Below are positions 25,368 to 33,446 of a DNA stretch of 64,000 bases, piece by piece. Where the stretch lies: contig NZ_JBHRXZ010000024.1 of assembly GCF_042648805.1 (NCBI RefSeq), forward strand, positions 1-64,000, read 5' to 3'. How positions within the stretch are numbered: the stretch's first letter is position 1; the number at the start of each line of letters is the position of its first letter. The translations under genes and the position numbers were made by a program. The notes beneath the pieces were generated by a model, which worked only from the letters and a program-made list of their open reading frames with translations, was not told the origin of the DNA and did no database searches. Source of the DNA: Azomonas tarimensis. GTDB lineage: Bacteria; Pseudomonadota; Gammaproteobacteria; Pseudomonadales; Pseudomonadaceae.

Positions 25368-25399
25368 TCGATTACCGCACAAGTGTGCGGTAATCGAAC
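25368..25399. promoter_or_regulatory. IclR/PcaR-like operator before the TctCBA genes
   Basis: TCGATTACCGCAC-aagt-GTGCGGTAATCGA is a perfect 13-bp inverted repeat. The right half with its flank, GTGCGGTAATCGAAC, matches 13 of 15 positions of the PcaR consensus in inverted orientation. No T-tract follows, so a terminator is less likely. It lies about 150 bases before tctC. Confidence 0.55.
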
Positions 25400-25546
25400 A
25401 ACATTAGCAGGCAGAGGGACCTAATCACCGTATCCATACTCTAGGATACTTAACTAACCGCTAGCAAATCATAGACCCGGTACGGGGGTTTCCCTGCTGG
25501 CGGGGCCTTCATCAGAAACACGTACGACAATAACTACAAAACGGGA

Positions 25547-26533
25547 ATGCAATCGATGATCTCAACTTTCAAGCGCGCTCTGAGCCTGCTCGCCCTGAGT
25601 GCGACGCTACCGCTCGCGTCCGTCAGCCAGGCTGCGGATTGGCCCACCGACACCGTTCGCCTAGTGGTGCCCTACGCACCCGGCGGTACCACCGACATCC
25701 TTTCGCGCAAGGTCGCCGACCTGTTGCAGCAGCAGATCGGCAATGTGGTAGTCGAGAACCGCCCCGGCGCCGGCTCTACCATGGCCACCGGGCAGCTCGC
25801 ACGTGGCGGACGCGGAGCCAACCACACGATACTGATGGCATCGCCCGGCCACACCATCGGCCCGGTGATCTACAAGAACCTGCCGTACGATCCGGTGAAG
25901 GATTTCAGATTCATCCGCAATGTCATTGATATTCCCAATGTGATGGTGGTGCCGGCCAACAGCCCCTACAACTCGGTGGAGGAATTCGTCGAAGCGGCTA
26001 AAAACCAGGAAATGACCTTCAGCTCCTCGGGCGTCGGCAGTTCGATCCATATGTCCGGCGAACTGTTCAAGACCATGACCGGCACCAAAATGACCCACGT
26101 GCCCTTCCGCGGAAGCGGCGAAGCGCTGCCGGCGCTGCTCAGCGGCGATGTCGACGTCTCGTTCGAGAACATGCCCACCGTGCTGTCCCATATCCAGTCC
26201 GGCAAACTCAAGGCCCTGGCGGTGACCTCGGCCGAGCCGTCGCCGTACCTGCCGGGCATCGAGCCGCTTTCGAAGATCGGCGCCAATTTCGGTCTTGGAG
26301 ACTTCGTGACCACCGCCTGGTTTGGCCTGATCGCCGACGACCAGATGTCGGACCAGGCCATCGAGACACTGCAGACCGCGCTGGACAAGGCGATGGAAGA
26401 CCAGAGCTTCAAGGACTTCGCCGCGCAGATCGGCGGTGAACCGGCCACCCAGGTAGGCGAGGCGTTCCGTGACTATGTCGAGCAGGACGTTCGGCGCTGG
26501 CAGCGTGTCGCTGGCCAGGCCGACCTGCAGTAA
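25547..26533 (+). CDS. tctC: TctC-type periplasmic solute-binding protein (Bug family)
   Basis: This 328-aa protein has a signal peptide ending SVSQAAD, then WPTDTVRLVVPYAPGGTTDILSR, the Bug-family N-terminal strand and loop, and VVVENRPGAGSTMATGQLA, the second ligand loop. Bug proteins bind carboxylates through these two loops. It is followed directly by tctB and tctA, giving a full tripartite tricarboxylate transporter. The ligand is probably the acid handled by the cyclase/SDR genes upstream (inference). Confidence 0.9.
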   Translation: MQSMISTFKRALSLLALSATLPLASVSQAADWPTDTVRLVVPYAPGGTTDILSRKVADLLQQQIGNVVVENRPGAGSTMATGQLARGGRGANHTILMASPGHTIGPVIYKNLPYDPVKDFRFIRNVIDIPNVMVVPANSPYNSVEEFVEAAKNQEMTFSSSGVGSSIHMSGELFKTMTGTKMTHVPFRGSGEALPALLSGDVDVSFENMPTVLSHIQSGKLKALAVTSAEPSPYLPGIEPLSKIGANFGLGDFVTTAWFGLIADDQMSDQAIETLQTALDKAMEDQSFKDFAAQIGGEPATQVGEAFRDYVEQDVRRWQRVAGQADLQ

Positions 26534-26548
26534 GCCGGAGAATAGTCC

Positions 26549-27052
26549 ATGACCGCTGCCGCCACCGCCAGCCGCCCGCGCTGGACCAATCTCAACACCC
26601 TGCTCGGCGCGTTCTGGCTGATGGCAGCGTTGGTGTTTCTGTTCTACCTGGTGCCGAACCATATCGATGAGGCGCCCATGGTGCAGAACCCCATGCAGTC
26701 GCCGCGCTGGCTACCCAGCGTGGCTGGCTGGCTGGTTGCAGTGCTTTCGTTGGCGTTGATTCTCGAAGGTTGCCTGCGCCCACCACCGCCGTCCTCCGCG
26801 GACGACGACAGCCAATCGGCCCCGCCCTTGCGCTGGATGATGATGCTCGCTGGGCTGGGAGCCTACTGGCTGCTGTTCGAGCCACTTGGCGCCATCGCGG
26901 CCGGCATTCTCGGCACCCTGCTACTGTTTGCCGCCCACCCGGTACGCAAACCCTGGCTCTACCTGCTGGCGATCGCGCTTCCGTGGCTGGTGAGCCTGCT
27001 GTTTATTTACGTGCTGAACGTCCCGTTGCCGTCCGGCACGCTGTGGGATTGA
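26549..27052 (+). CDS. tctB: TctB-type small membrane subunit
   Basis: The 167-aa product has four predicted hydrophobic helices (about 17-37, 58-78, 97-130 as two close segments, and 140-162). It shows the TctB pattern of a conserved N-terminal helix followed by PMQSPRWLP and a C-terminal LNVPLPSG. It forms the permease complex with TctA. It lies 15 bases after tctC and 28 bases before tctA. Confidence 0.85.
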   Translation: MTAAATASRPRWTNLNTLLGAFWLMAALVFLFYLVPNHIDEAPMVQNPMQSPRWLPSVAGWLVAVLSLALILEGCLRPPPPSSADDDSQSAPPLRWMMMLAGLGAYWLLFEPLGAIAAGILGTLLLFAAHPVRKPWLYLLAIALPWLVSLLFIYVLNVPLPSGTLWD

Positions 27053-27080
27053 CCCACCTCCCCCTTTCGCGAGTGACCGA

Positions 27081-28562
27081 ATGGAACACCTTTCCGAAGT
27101 CCTGAGCCTGTTCCTCAGCGTCGACAACTTCATTGCGATCGGCATCGGCGTGCTGATCGGCGTAGTGGTCGGCGCGATTCCGGGGCTGACCGCCACCATG
27201 GCCGTCGCCCTGGCGCTGCCCTTCACCTTTAGCCTTGAGCCGGTGACCGCCATCCTGCTGCTCGTAGGCATCTACAAGGGGGGCATGTACGGCGGCTCTG
27301 TCACAGCCATCCTGATCCATACCCCCGGCTCGCCTGCGGCAGCCTGTACGTTGCTCGACGGCTATCCCCTGGCACAGCAGGGCAAGGCGAAGAAGGCGCT
27401 GCAGATGGCGCTCTACTCGTCGTGCATCGCCGATGTACTGTCGAACCTGGCACTGATTCTGTTCGCCTCGTATCTTGCAAAGATCGCTCTGAACTTCGGC
27501 CCACCGGAGTTCTTCTGGCTGATCTGCTTCTCGCTGACCATCATCATTTCGATTGCCGGTGAGTCGGCAATCAAGGGCCTCATCGCTGCGGCGCTCGGGG
27601 TGATCGTCGCCTCGATCGGTATGGATGTGGTCTACGGTAGCCAGCGGCTGACCTTCGACAGCTACAACCTGATGGACCGCGTTTCCTTCGTGCCGCTGCT
27701 GATCGGCCTGTTCGCCGTGCCGGAAGTCATCGACTTCTACCTGAAGAAGGCTGCGCCGCACGTGCGCGCCGCCTCCAGTGGAGTCGGGCTGACCCTCAAG
27801 GAGCTCAAGGCGAGCTTGAAGACCATCGTTCGTGGCTCGCTCATCGGCGTGATCATCGGTGCCGTACCTGGCACCGGCGCCACTGCCGCCTCGTTCATTT
27901 CCTATAGCGAAGCCAAGCGCCGCTCGCGCAACCGCGACAACTTCGGCAAGGGTGAGCTGGAGGGTGTAGCGGCGTCCGAGTCAGGCAACAACGGGGTGGC
28001 CGGCGCGACGCTGATTCCGCTGCTGTCGCTCGGCATTCCGGGAGACGTGATCACGGCGATCATCCTTGGCGCTTTCATGATCCATGGGCTGACGCCCGGG
28101 CCGGTGCTTTTCCAGGAAAACCTGACGCTGGTCTATGCGCTGTTCTGCGGGATCATGCTGAGCTCGGCGGTGTTGCTGTTCGTCGGCCAAGGGGTGATCA
28201 AGTACTTCTCGCTGGTCGCCGATGTCCCCAAGGCCATCCTGCTGCCGATCGTGCTGATGTTCTGCGTCTACGGCTCTTTCGCGGTGAACAACAGCGTGTT
28301 CGATATCGGCTTGATGCTGCTGTTCGGGGTGGTGGGCTACATCTTCAATCGCACCGGTTTTGCCACCGCTCCCTTCCTGCTCGGCTTCATCCTCGGCCCG
28401 ATGTTCGAGGACAACCTGCGGCGCACGCTGCTGATTGGCCGCGGCGACCCGATGATCTTCTTCCGTGGGCCTATTACCTGGATCTTCATCGCGCTCACCG
28501 CGCTGTCGCTGTTCTTCGCCGTTCGCCGCTACTGGCAGGAGCATATCCGCCGGGCCGTCTGA
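27081..28562 (+). CDS. tctA: TctA-type large membrane subunit
   Basis: The 493-aa polytopic protein has the TctA signatures GVVVGAIPGLTATMAVALALPFTF, YKGGMYGGSVTAILIHTPGSPAAACTLLDGYPLAQQGKA, and the internal repeat GVIIGAVPGTGATAASFISYSEAKRRS. GIPGDVITAIILGAFMIHGLTPGP is also present. It would drive proton- or sodium-coupled uptake of the acid delivered by TctC. It is the last gene of the cassette; 40 bases beyond its stop lies the second copy of the 27-bp repeat. Confidence 0.92.
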   Translation: MEHLSEVLSLFLSVDNFIAIGIGVLIGVVVGAIPGLTATMAVALALPFTFSLEPVTAILLLVGIYKGGMYGGSVTAILIHTPGSPAAACTLLDGYPLAQQGKAKKALQMALYSSCIADVLSNLALILFASYLAKIALNFGPPEFFWLICFSLTIIISIAGESAIKGLIAAALGVIVASIGMDVVYGSQRLTFDSYNLMDRVSFVPLLIGLFAVPEVIDFYLKKAAPHVRAASSGVGLTLKELKASLKTIVRGSLIGVIIGAVPGTGATAASFISYSEAKRRSRNRDNFGKGELEGVAASESGNNGVAGATLIPLLSLGIPGDVITAIILGAFMIHGLTPGPVLFQENLTLVYALFCGIMLSSAVLLFVGQGVIKYFSLVADVPKAILLPIVLMFCVYGSFAVNNSVFDIGLMLLFGVVGYIFNRTGFATAPFLLGFILGPMFEDNLRRTLLIGRGDPMIFFRGPITWIFIALTALSLFFAVRRYWQEHIRRAV

Positions 28563-28602
28563 GCCGGGCGGCATACAGCGCAAGGCGGCGCCTCCATTGG
28601 GG

Positions 28603-28629
28603 GCAACATGATCCGCGAAGCGCAGCGCT
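28603..28629 (+). repeat. Right copy of the 27-bp direct repeat
   Basis: Identical to 21337-21363, the 3' end of the acyl-CoA dehydrogenase gene. Here it stands in non-coding sequence behind tctA. It still reads MIREAQR followed by a stop (TAG instead of TGA), so it is a displaced gene end and marks the right edge of an inserted segment. Confidence 0.9.
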
Positions 28630-28645
28630 AGTAGACGAATCTGCC

Positions 28646-29551
28646 TCAGCTCGAGCTGGAAGCCAGCCGCGCTGCAATAAAGTCTACAAAGGCTTTGATT
28701 TTGGGCAGCGGCTGGCGGCTGGAGGGCCACAGAATGCTGAGCGTACGTCGGTCCCGGATATGGCCATCCAACAACGGGACCAGCCGCCGCTGCTCGATGG
28801 CCTCGGCTACGATGAAGTCCGGCAGGCAGGCAATGCCCTGCCCGGCTTCAGCCATCGCCAGCAGCGGGTCCACCGCATTGGTGACGGCGGTCTGCGGGAG
28901 ATCCAGATTCAAGTATTTGTCGCCGGCGAACAGGGGCCAGGCGTCCAGCTTGCCGCTGGACGGGTAGCGGTAGTGAAGGCAGGCATGCGCTGCCAGGTCT
29001 GCAGGGACCGTGGGCTCGCCACGGCGCGCGAGGTAGTCCGGCGTGGCGACCAACCGATGGCTGAAGCCATTGAGCCTGCGCATCATCAAGCGGGAATCCT
29101 GCACTTCGCCGATGCGCATCACCGCATCGAAGCCTTCCTCGATGACATTAACCAGGCGGTCGCTGAAATCCAATTCCAGTTCTACCGCGGGATACGCCTG
29201 TTGGAAGGCGATCAGATGCGGCATCAAGCGCATGCCCAGTTGCGGCAGGCTGATGCGCAGCTTGCCCTGGGGATTGCCGGCTGCTTGAGTCAGTTCGCGC
29301 TCAGCCACTTCCAGCTCGGCAAAGATGCGGTGGCAGCGCTCGAGGAACAAGGCGCCCTCGGCCGTGAGGGTGATCGCCCGGGTCGAGCGATGAAAAAGCC
29401 GCACCCCGAGGCGTTCCTCGAGACGGGTCACGGCCTTGCCGATGGCCGATGAAGACAGCTCCAGCCGCCGCCCGGCCTCGGTGAAGCTTCGCGCTTCGGC
29501 CGCATGAACAAAGGCGGACAGCGCACCGAGCTGGTCCATCTTGGCGCTCAT
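28646..29551 (-). CDS. LysR-family transcriptional regulator
   Basis: This 301-aa protein has an N-terminal winged HTH (LGALSAFVHAAEARSFTEAGRRLELSSSAIGKAVTRLEERLGVRLFHRSTR) and a substrate domain beginning GKLRISLPQLGMRLMPHL. It belongs to the large CrgA/DhcR-like group in Pseudomonas. It is divergent to the luciferase-like oxidoreductase gene at 29686, its probable target. Its stop is 16 bases from the displaced repeat end, so before the cassette arrived it probably stood next to the acyl-CoA dehydrogenase. Confidence 0.9.
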   Translation of the reverse strand: MSAKMDQLGALSAFVHAAEARSFTEAGRRLELSSSAIGKAVTRLEERLGVRLFHRSTRAITLTAEGALFLERCHRIFAELEVAERELTQAAGNPQGKLRISLPQLGMRLMPHLIAFQQAYPAVELELDFSDRLVNVIEEGFDAVMRIGEVQDSRLMMRRLNGFSHRLVATPDYLARRGEPTVPADLAAHACLHYRYPSSGKLDAWPLFAGDKYLNLDLPQTAVTNAVDPLLAMAEAGQGIACLPDFIVAEAIEQRRLVPLLDGHIRDRRTLSILWPSSRQPLPKIKAFVDFIAARLASSSS

Positions 29552-29685
29552 GGTTTACATCCTTTTGTTCCTCAATGTTTGGAATTCTAGCTTATTTTTC
29601 TTTTCTGCCTAGCCGCCTATAGTCCCCGGCATCCTGATCCGCGGCCGCGTTACCGTGGGTCGCTCGTTCTTCTTGCGAGGTTTCC

Positions 29686-30702
29686 ATGCCGTCCACCGCT
29701 TCCTATCCAGCATTACCCAAGGAGCTTGCCGAACACCGCGGGTATGCCCGCGTGTTCCAACCCGGGCACCTCACCTTCGGTTTCATCGCGCCACTGGAAA
29801 GCTACCCCGACAGCCCCGGTCCCACCCTGGCGGATCATGGCGCCATGGCGCGCAAGGTCGACCAGGCCGGCTTTTCGGCCATCTGGCTGCGGGACGTGCC
29901 GTTCTACGATCCCAACTTCGGTGACGTCGGCCAGATAATCGACCCGATGGTGTATGCCGGTTACCTGGCCGCCATCACGGAAAACATCGCCATCGGCACC
30001 GCCGGCATCGTTCTACCACTGCGCGACCCCTTGATTGTCGCCAAGCAGGCCGCCAGCGTGGACCAGTTACTGGGTGGCCGTTTCATTCTCGGCCTGGCCA
30101 CTGGCGATCGCCCGATCGAATACCCGGCATTCGGCAGTGATTTCGATAACCGCGCCGAGCGCTTCCGCGATGCCCTGGCGGTGGTGCGTGCCGCCACCGA
30201 GCGCGCCTGGCCCGTTCATGGCTCGGCCTACTACGGTGAACTGACCGGCAACCTGGACCTGGTACCGAAGCCCGCGGCGCCGCGCCTGCCGACGGTGGTG
30301 GTCGGCATGGCGGGCCAGACCATGGAGTGGATCGCGCAGAACACCGACGGCGTGCTGTGGTACCTCACCGATCCGGCGAAGATTCCCGACATCGTCAACC
30401 GCTGGCACCTGGCAAGCCAGGGGCAACCCTTCAAGCCCTACGGCTACGGCACCTTCTTCGATCTGGACGCCGACCCTGACCTGCCCCTGCAACCCGGCCG
30501 CGTGATGCGGGCCGGGCGCAACACCCTGATCGACCTGTGGCGTCGCCAGCAGGACCAGGGCGTCGCGCATGTAGCCTTGAACTTCAAGCCGCAGCGCCGC
30601 CCCGCCTCAGAGGTGATCGACGAGATGGGCGAGTACATCCTGCCGCATTTCCCCAGCCTGGCGCCGTCCCTGACGCCCCCATCCGCACAACGGAGTCGTT
30701 GA
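29686..30702 (+). CDS. LLM-class flavin-dependent oxidoreductase (bacterial-luciferase-like)
   Basis: The 338-aa TIM-barrel protein has LTFGFIAPLESYPDSPGP, GFSAIWLRDVPFYDP, IAIGTAGIVLPLRDPLIVAKQAASVDQLLGGRFILGLATGD and RAERFRDAL. These are typical of the TIGR03571-type luciferase family oxidoreductases. Such enzymes use reduced FMN from a partner reductase to oxygenate a substrate; none is defined for this group as far as I know. The next gene begins 1 base after its stop, so it is tightly cotranscribed with the TIM-barrel isomerase-like genes. The start follows GCGAGG. Confidence 0.85.
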   Translation: MPSTASYPALPKELAEHRGYARVFQPGHLTFGFIAPLESYPDSPGPTLADHGAMARKVDQAGFSAIWLRDVPFYDPNFGDVGQIIDPMVYAGYLAAITENIAIGTAGIVLPLRDPLIVAKQAASVDQLLGGRFILGLATGDRPIEYPAFGSDFDNRAERFRDALAVVRAATERAWPVHGSAYYGELTGNLDLVPKPAAPRLPTVVVGMAGQTMEWIAQNTDGVLWYLTDPAKIPDIVNRWHLASQGQPFKPYGYGTFFDLDADPDLPLQPGRVMRAGRNTLIDLWRRQQDQGVAHVALNFKPQRRPASEVIDEMGEYILPHFPSLAPSLTPPSAQRSR

Positions 30703-30703
30703 C

Positions 30704-31504
30704 ATGCCACATGCAGCTCACGCCATGGATTTCATTTTCCAGACCAAGCTCGGCACCTACCCACTGGCGGTGCAGTGCGAAATGCTCGCCGAACTGGGGT
30801 ACCAGGGCATGACCGTTTCGTCCTGGAGTCCGGAGCTCAACGAGCTGCCGAAGGTCAAGGCGGATTGGGGCCTCGATGTCGGCGGCATCTATGCCATCTA
30901 CCGCCAAGGGCTGGAGGACTGGCTTGTCACGCTGTTCGAATCCATCGAAGGCTGCAGCACCATCGAACTGGCCCTGCATTCCGGCGACAAGGTTCAGCAG
31001 CAGGACCTCCGGATGCTCGAGCGCTTGCTGCCGATCTGCGAGCGTCGCGACCTGCAGATCGCGCTGTACCCCCATATCCGCTACGGCATGCAGACCACTA
31101 CCGAAGCGGTGCAGCTGTGCAAGCGCTTCGACCACTCGCGCCTGGGCATCGTGTTCAATGGTTATCACTGGTTCGCCACCCAGGAAGGCGAGCTGGAACA
31201 GCGGCTGGACGCACTTTGGCCATGGCTTAAACAGGTGAACATCGCCGGCTGCCGGCTCTCGCCGTTGGGCTGGGGTGGCGCGGCGACCATAGAGCCGCTC
31301 GATGAAGGTGAAATGGACAATTTCGTGCTGCTTGGCGCGCTCGAACGTCGCGGATATACCGGGCATGTCGGCTTCCTCGGCTGGGAAAGCATGGGCGGCG
31401 ATGTGCATGGCAACCTTCATCGCTCCCTCACCGCCTTCCGTTCCATGGAGCAGCGCCTGGCGCGCAATCCTCATTGGGCGCTGATGACGGATTTCCCCCG
31501 TTGA
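30704..31504 (+). CDS. Sugar-phosphate isomerase/epimerase-like TIM barrel, copy 1
   Basis: The 266-aa product resembles AP-endonuclease-2/xylose-isomerase-like barrels: FQTKLGTYPLAVQCEMLAELGYQGMTVS, IALYPHIRYGMQTTTEAV, LGIVFNGYHWFATQEGEL, NIAGCRLSPLGWGGAATIEPLDEGEMDNF and FLGWESMGGD. Candidate metal ligands lie in LYPHIR, FNGYHW and the final Glu region. It starts 1 base after the upstream gene. It is clearly a paralogue of the next gene: the same length, motifs and order. Substrate unknown; neighbours are flavin monooxygenase-like proteins rather than sugar genes. Confidence 0.75.
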   Translation: MPHAAHAMDFIFQTKLGTYPLAVQCEMLAELGYQGMTVSSWSPELNELPKVKADWGLDVGGIYAIYRQGLEDWLVTLFESIEGCSTIELALHSGDKVQQQDLRMLERLLPICERRDLQIALYPHIRYGMQTTTEAVQLCKRFDHSRLGIVFNGYHWFATQEGELEQRLDALWPWLKQVNIAGCRLSPLGWGGAATIEPLDEGEMDNFVLLGALERRGYTGHVGFLGWESMGGDVHGNLHRSLTAFRSMEQRLARNPHWALMTDFPR

Positions 31505-31515
31505 AGACCGCAGCA

Positions 31516-32337
31516 ATGGATACGCCGATGAGAAACCCCATCCATGCCCTGGACTCGTTCTTCTACACCTCCATGGGCGTCTACAGCTTCCAGGCCCAAT
31601 GCGAGATGGTCGCGGAGATAGGCTACGACGCCATCACCGTCGCCGCCTGGGGCGGGCAGCCGCTGACCGATCTATCGCAACTGAAGCACGTCAAGGCCAA
31701 GCATGGCCTGGATATCGCAGCGCTGTACCTGGTACTGCATGAAGGGCGCAACGATGATGTGGTTCGGCGACTCGTCGAGTCCGTCGAGGGCGTGAAGCTG
31801 ATCGAACTGGCGGTGCAGACGTCTGTCAACGGCGTGCCGGCGATTCTGAAGGTGATCGACAGCTTGTTGCCCATCGTCGAGCGCCGCGGCCTGCGATTGG
31901 CCCTCTACCCGCATCGCAACCACATCACGCAAACCACCTCCCAGGTCGTGGAGCTGTGCAACTACTACAGCCACCCGCAGCTGGGCGCAGTGTTCAACGG
32001 ATACCACTGGTACGCCAGTCAGGAAGGTGATCTGCAGGGCCGGCTGGATGCCATGCGCCCTTGGTTGATGCAGGTCACCACCTCAGGTTCGGCGCTCTCG
32101 CCGCTGGGCTGGGGCGGCGTGGCCACCATGGAGCCGCCCGATCGTGGCGAGCTGGACAATTTCGCCCTGCTCGGCGCCTTGGCACGCATGGGCTACACCG
32201 GGCGAATCGGCGTGCTCGGCTGGGATTACGGCGGCGACGTCTACCTGAAACTGCAGCGTTCCCTGCATGCCATGCACGGTATCCAGCAGCGCCTGGCGAC
32301 TCACCCGAGCTGGGCGAACCTCCCGCTCAAGCGTTAA
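31516..32337 (+). CDS. Sugar-phosphate isomerase/epimerase-like TIM barrel, copy 2
   Basis: The 273-aa product is a tandem paralogue of the preceding gene. It shares FYTSMGVYSFQAQCEMVAEIGYDAITVAAW, LALYPHRNHITQTTSQVVELC, LGAVFNGYHWYASQEGDLQGRLDA, LSPLGWGGVATMEPPDRGELDNF and GVLGWDYGGDVYLKLQRSLHAM. The conserved spacing suggests a common fold and active site after an old duplication. The ATG at 31516 is preferred because the earlier in-frame ATG (31474) lies inside the upstream gene; ATG 31528 is also possible. They may form a heteromeric pair or act on successive intermediates (inference). Confidence 0.75.
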   Translation: MDTPMRNPIHALDSFFYTSMGVYSFQAQCEMVAEIGYDAITVAAWGGQPLTDLSQLKHVKAKHGLDIAALYLVLHEGRNDDVVRRLVESVEGVKLIELAVQTSVNGVPAILKVIDSLLPIVERRGLRLALYPHRNHITQTTSQVVELCNYYSHPQLGAVFNGYHWYASQEGDLQGRLDAMRPWLMQVTTSGSALSPLGWGGVATMEPPDRGELDNFALLGALARMGYTGRIGVLGWDYGGDVYLKLQRSLHAMHGIQQRLATHPSWANLPLKR

Positions 32338-32394
32338 CCCTGGGACGGCGCTGCGATTGACGCAGCCCTCGCGCTTTATCCAACTGGAGTTCTT

Positions 32395-33381
32395 ATGACC
32401 GCACTGTCCGTGCTTGACCTCATGATGATCGGCGAAGGCAAAGGCTTCGCCGATACCCTTGAAGACGCTCGTCGACTGGCCCGCCATGTCGAACAGCATG
32501 GCTACAACCGCTACTGGATCGCCGAGCACCATGATCTGCCCGGCATCGGTTCGATGGCCACGCCGCTGATCATTCAACACCTGGCCGCCTCGACCAGCAC
32601 GCTGCGCGTGGGCGCGGGCGGCGTGATGCTGCCCAATCACTCGCCGCTGATCGTGGCCGAACAGTTTGGCACCTTGCATACGTTATTCCCTGGCCGCATC
32701 GACCTTGGCGTCGGACGCGCACCGGGCGGTGGCGGCCCGACCGTACGCGCCATTCGTGGCATCAGCCAGGAGCGGGACTTCCCCCAGGACGTGCAGCGGG
32801 TGCTCGATTACCTGGAGGACAATGGCAAGGAACCGGTACGCGCGCTGCCGGGTCGGCACGATGTGCCGGTCTGGGTATTGGGCTCGAGTTTGCAAGGCGC
32901 TGATCTGGCTGCGCGGATGGGCCTGCCGTACGCCTTTGCCTCACACTTCGCCCCGCAGATGCTGATGCACGCACTGGCGCATTACCGGGACAATTTCCGC
33001 CCTTCCGTTTACCTGGACAAGCCCTACGCCATGGCGGGGGTCAACGTGATTGCCGCCGATACCCACGCCGAGGCGCAGTACCTGGCCAGTTCCCATCAGC
33101 AATGGGTAGTGAAACTGCACGCCGGCCGTCCAGGGTTGCTGCCGGCTCCGGAAGAAGGCTACCTGGCAACGGTCACGCCCATGGATCGACAGGGACTGGA
33201 TCAGGCCATGGCCTGTACCGCTATCGGTGACAAGCAGGAAGTCGGCGCCTGGCTGCGGCAGTTCATCGCCACCACCGGCGCGGACGAACTGATGATCGAT
33301 GCGCGCATCTACGATCCGGTCGCGCGTTGCCGCTCCTATCAACTGGCGGCGGAGTCGATTGAAGACCTGTTGACTCGCTGA
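32395..33381 (+). CDS. LLM-class flavin-dependent oxidoreductase, MsnO8/YhbW type
   Basis: The 328-aa protein carries LSVLDLMMIGEGKGFADTLEDA, NRYWIAEHHDLPGIGSMATPLIIQHLAA, RVGAGGVMLPNHSPLIVAEQFGTLHTLFPGRIDLGVGRAPGG and VWVLGSSLQGADLAARMGLPYAFASHF. This is the classic pattern of the MsnO8/YhbW group of luciferase-like monooxygenases. It is the fourth gene of the rightward series, 57 bases behind the second TIM-barrel gene. With the first luciferase-like gene it brackets the pair. It would need FMNH2 from an unlinked reductase. Confidence 0.87.
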   Translation: MTALSVLDLMMIGEGKGFADTLEDARRLARHVEQHGYNRYWIAEHHDLPGIGSMATPLIIQHLAASTSTLRVGAGGVMLPNHSPLIVAEQFGTLHTLFPGRIDLGVGRAPGGGGPTVRAIRGISQERDFPQDVQRVLDYLEDNGKEPVRALPGRHDVPVWVLGSSLQGADLAARMGLPYAFASHFAPQMLMHALAHYRDNFRPSVYLDKPYAMAGVNVIAADTHAEAQYLASSHQQWVVKLHAGRPGLLPAPEEGYLATVTPMDRQGLDQAMACTAIGDKQEVGAWLRQFIATTGADELMIDARIYDPVARCRSYQLAAESIEDLLTR

Positions 33382-33386
33382 CGGCC

Positions 33387-33422
33387 CTGCGGAGGCGCGG
33401 CCTAAAAGGTCGTCCTCCGCAG
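33387..33422. terminator. Hairpin between convergent genes
   Basis: CTGCGGAGG and CCTCCGCAG (9 bp) enclose 18 bases, midway between the convergent stops at 33381 and 33447. No T-tract follows on either strand, so termination is only suggested by position. Confidence 0.35.
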
Positions 33423-33446
33423 CGCCCATAGCCGCCTGGCAAGGCG

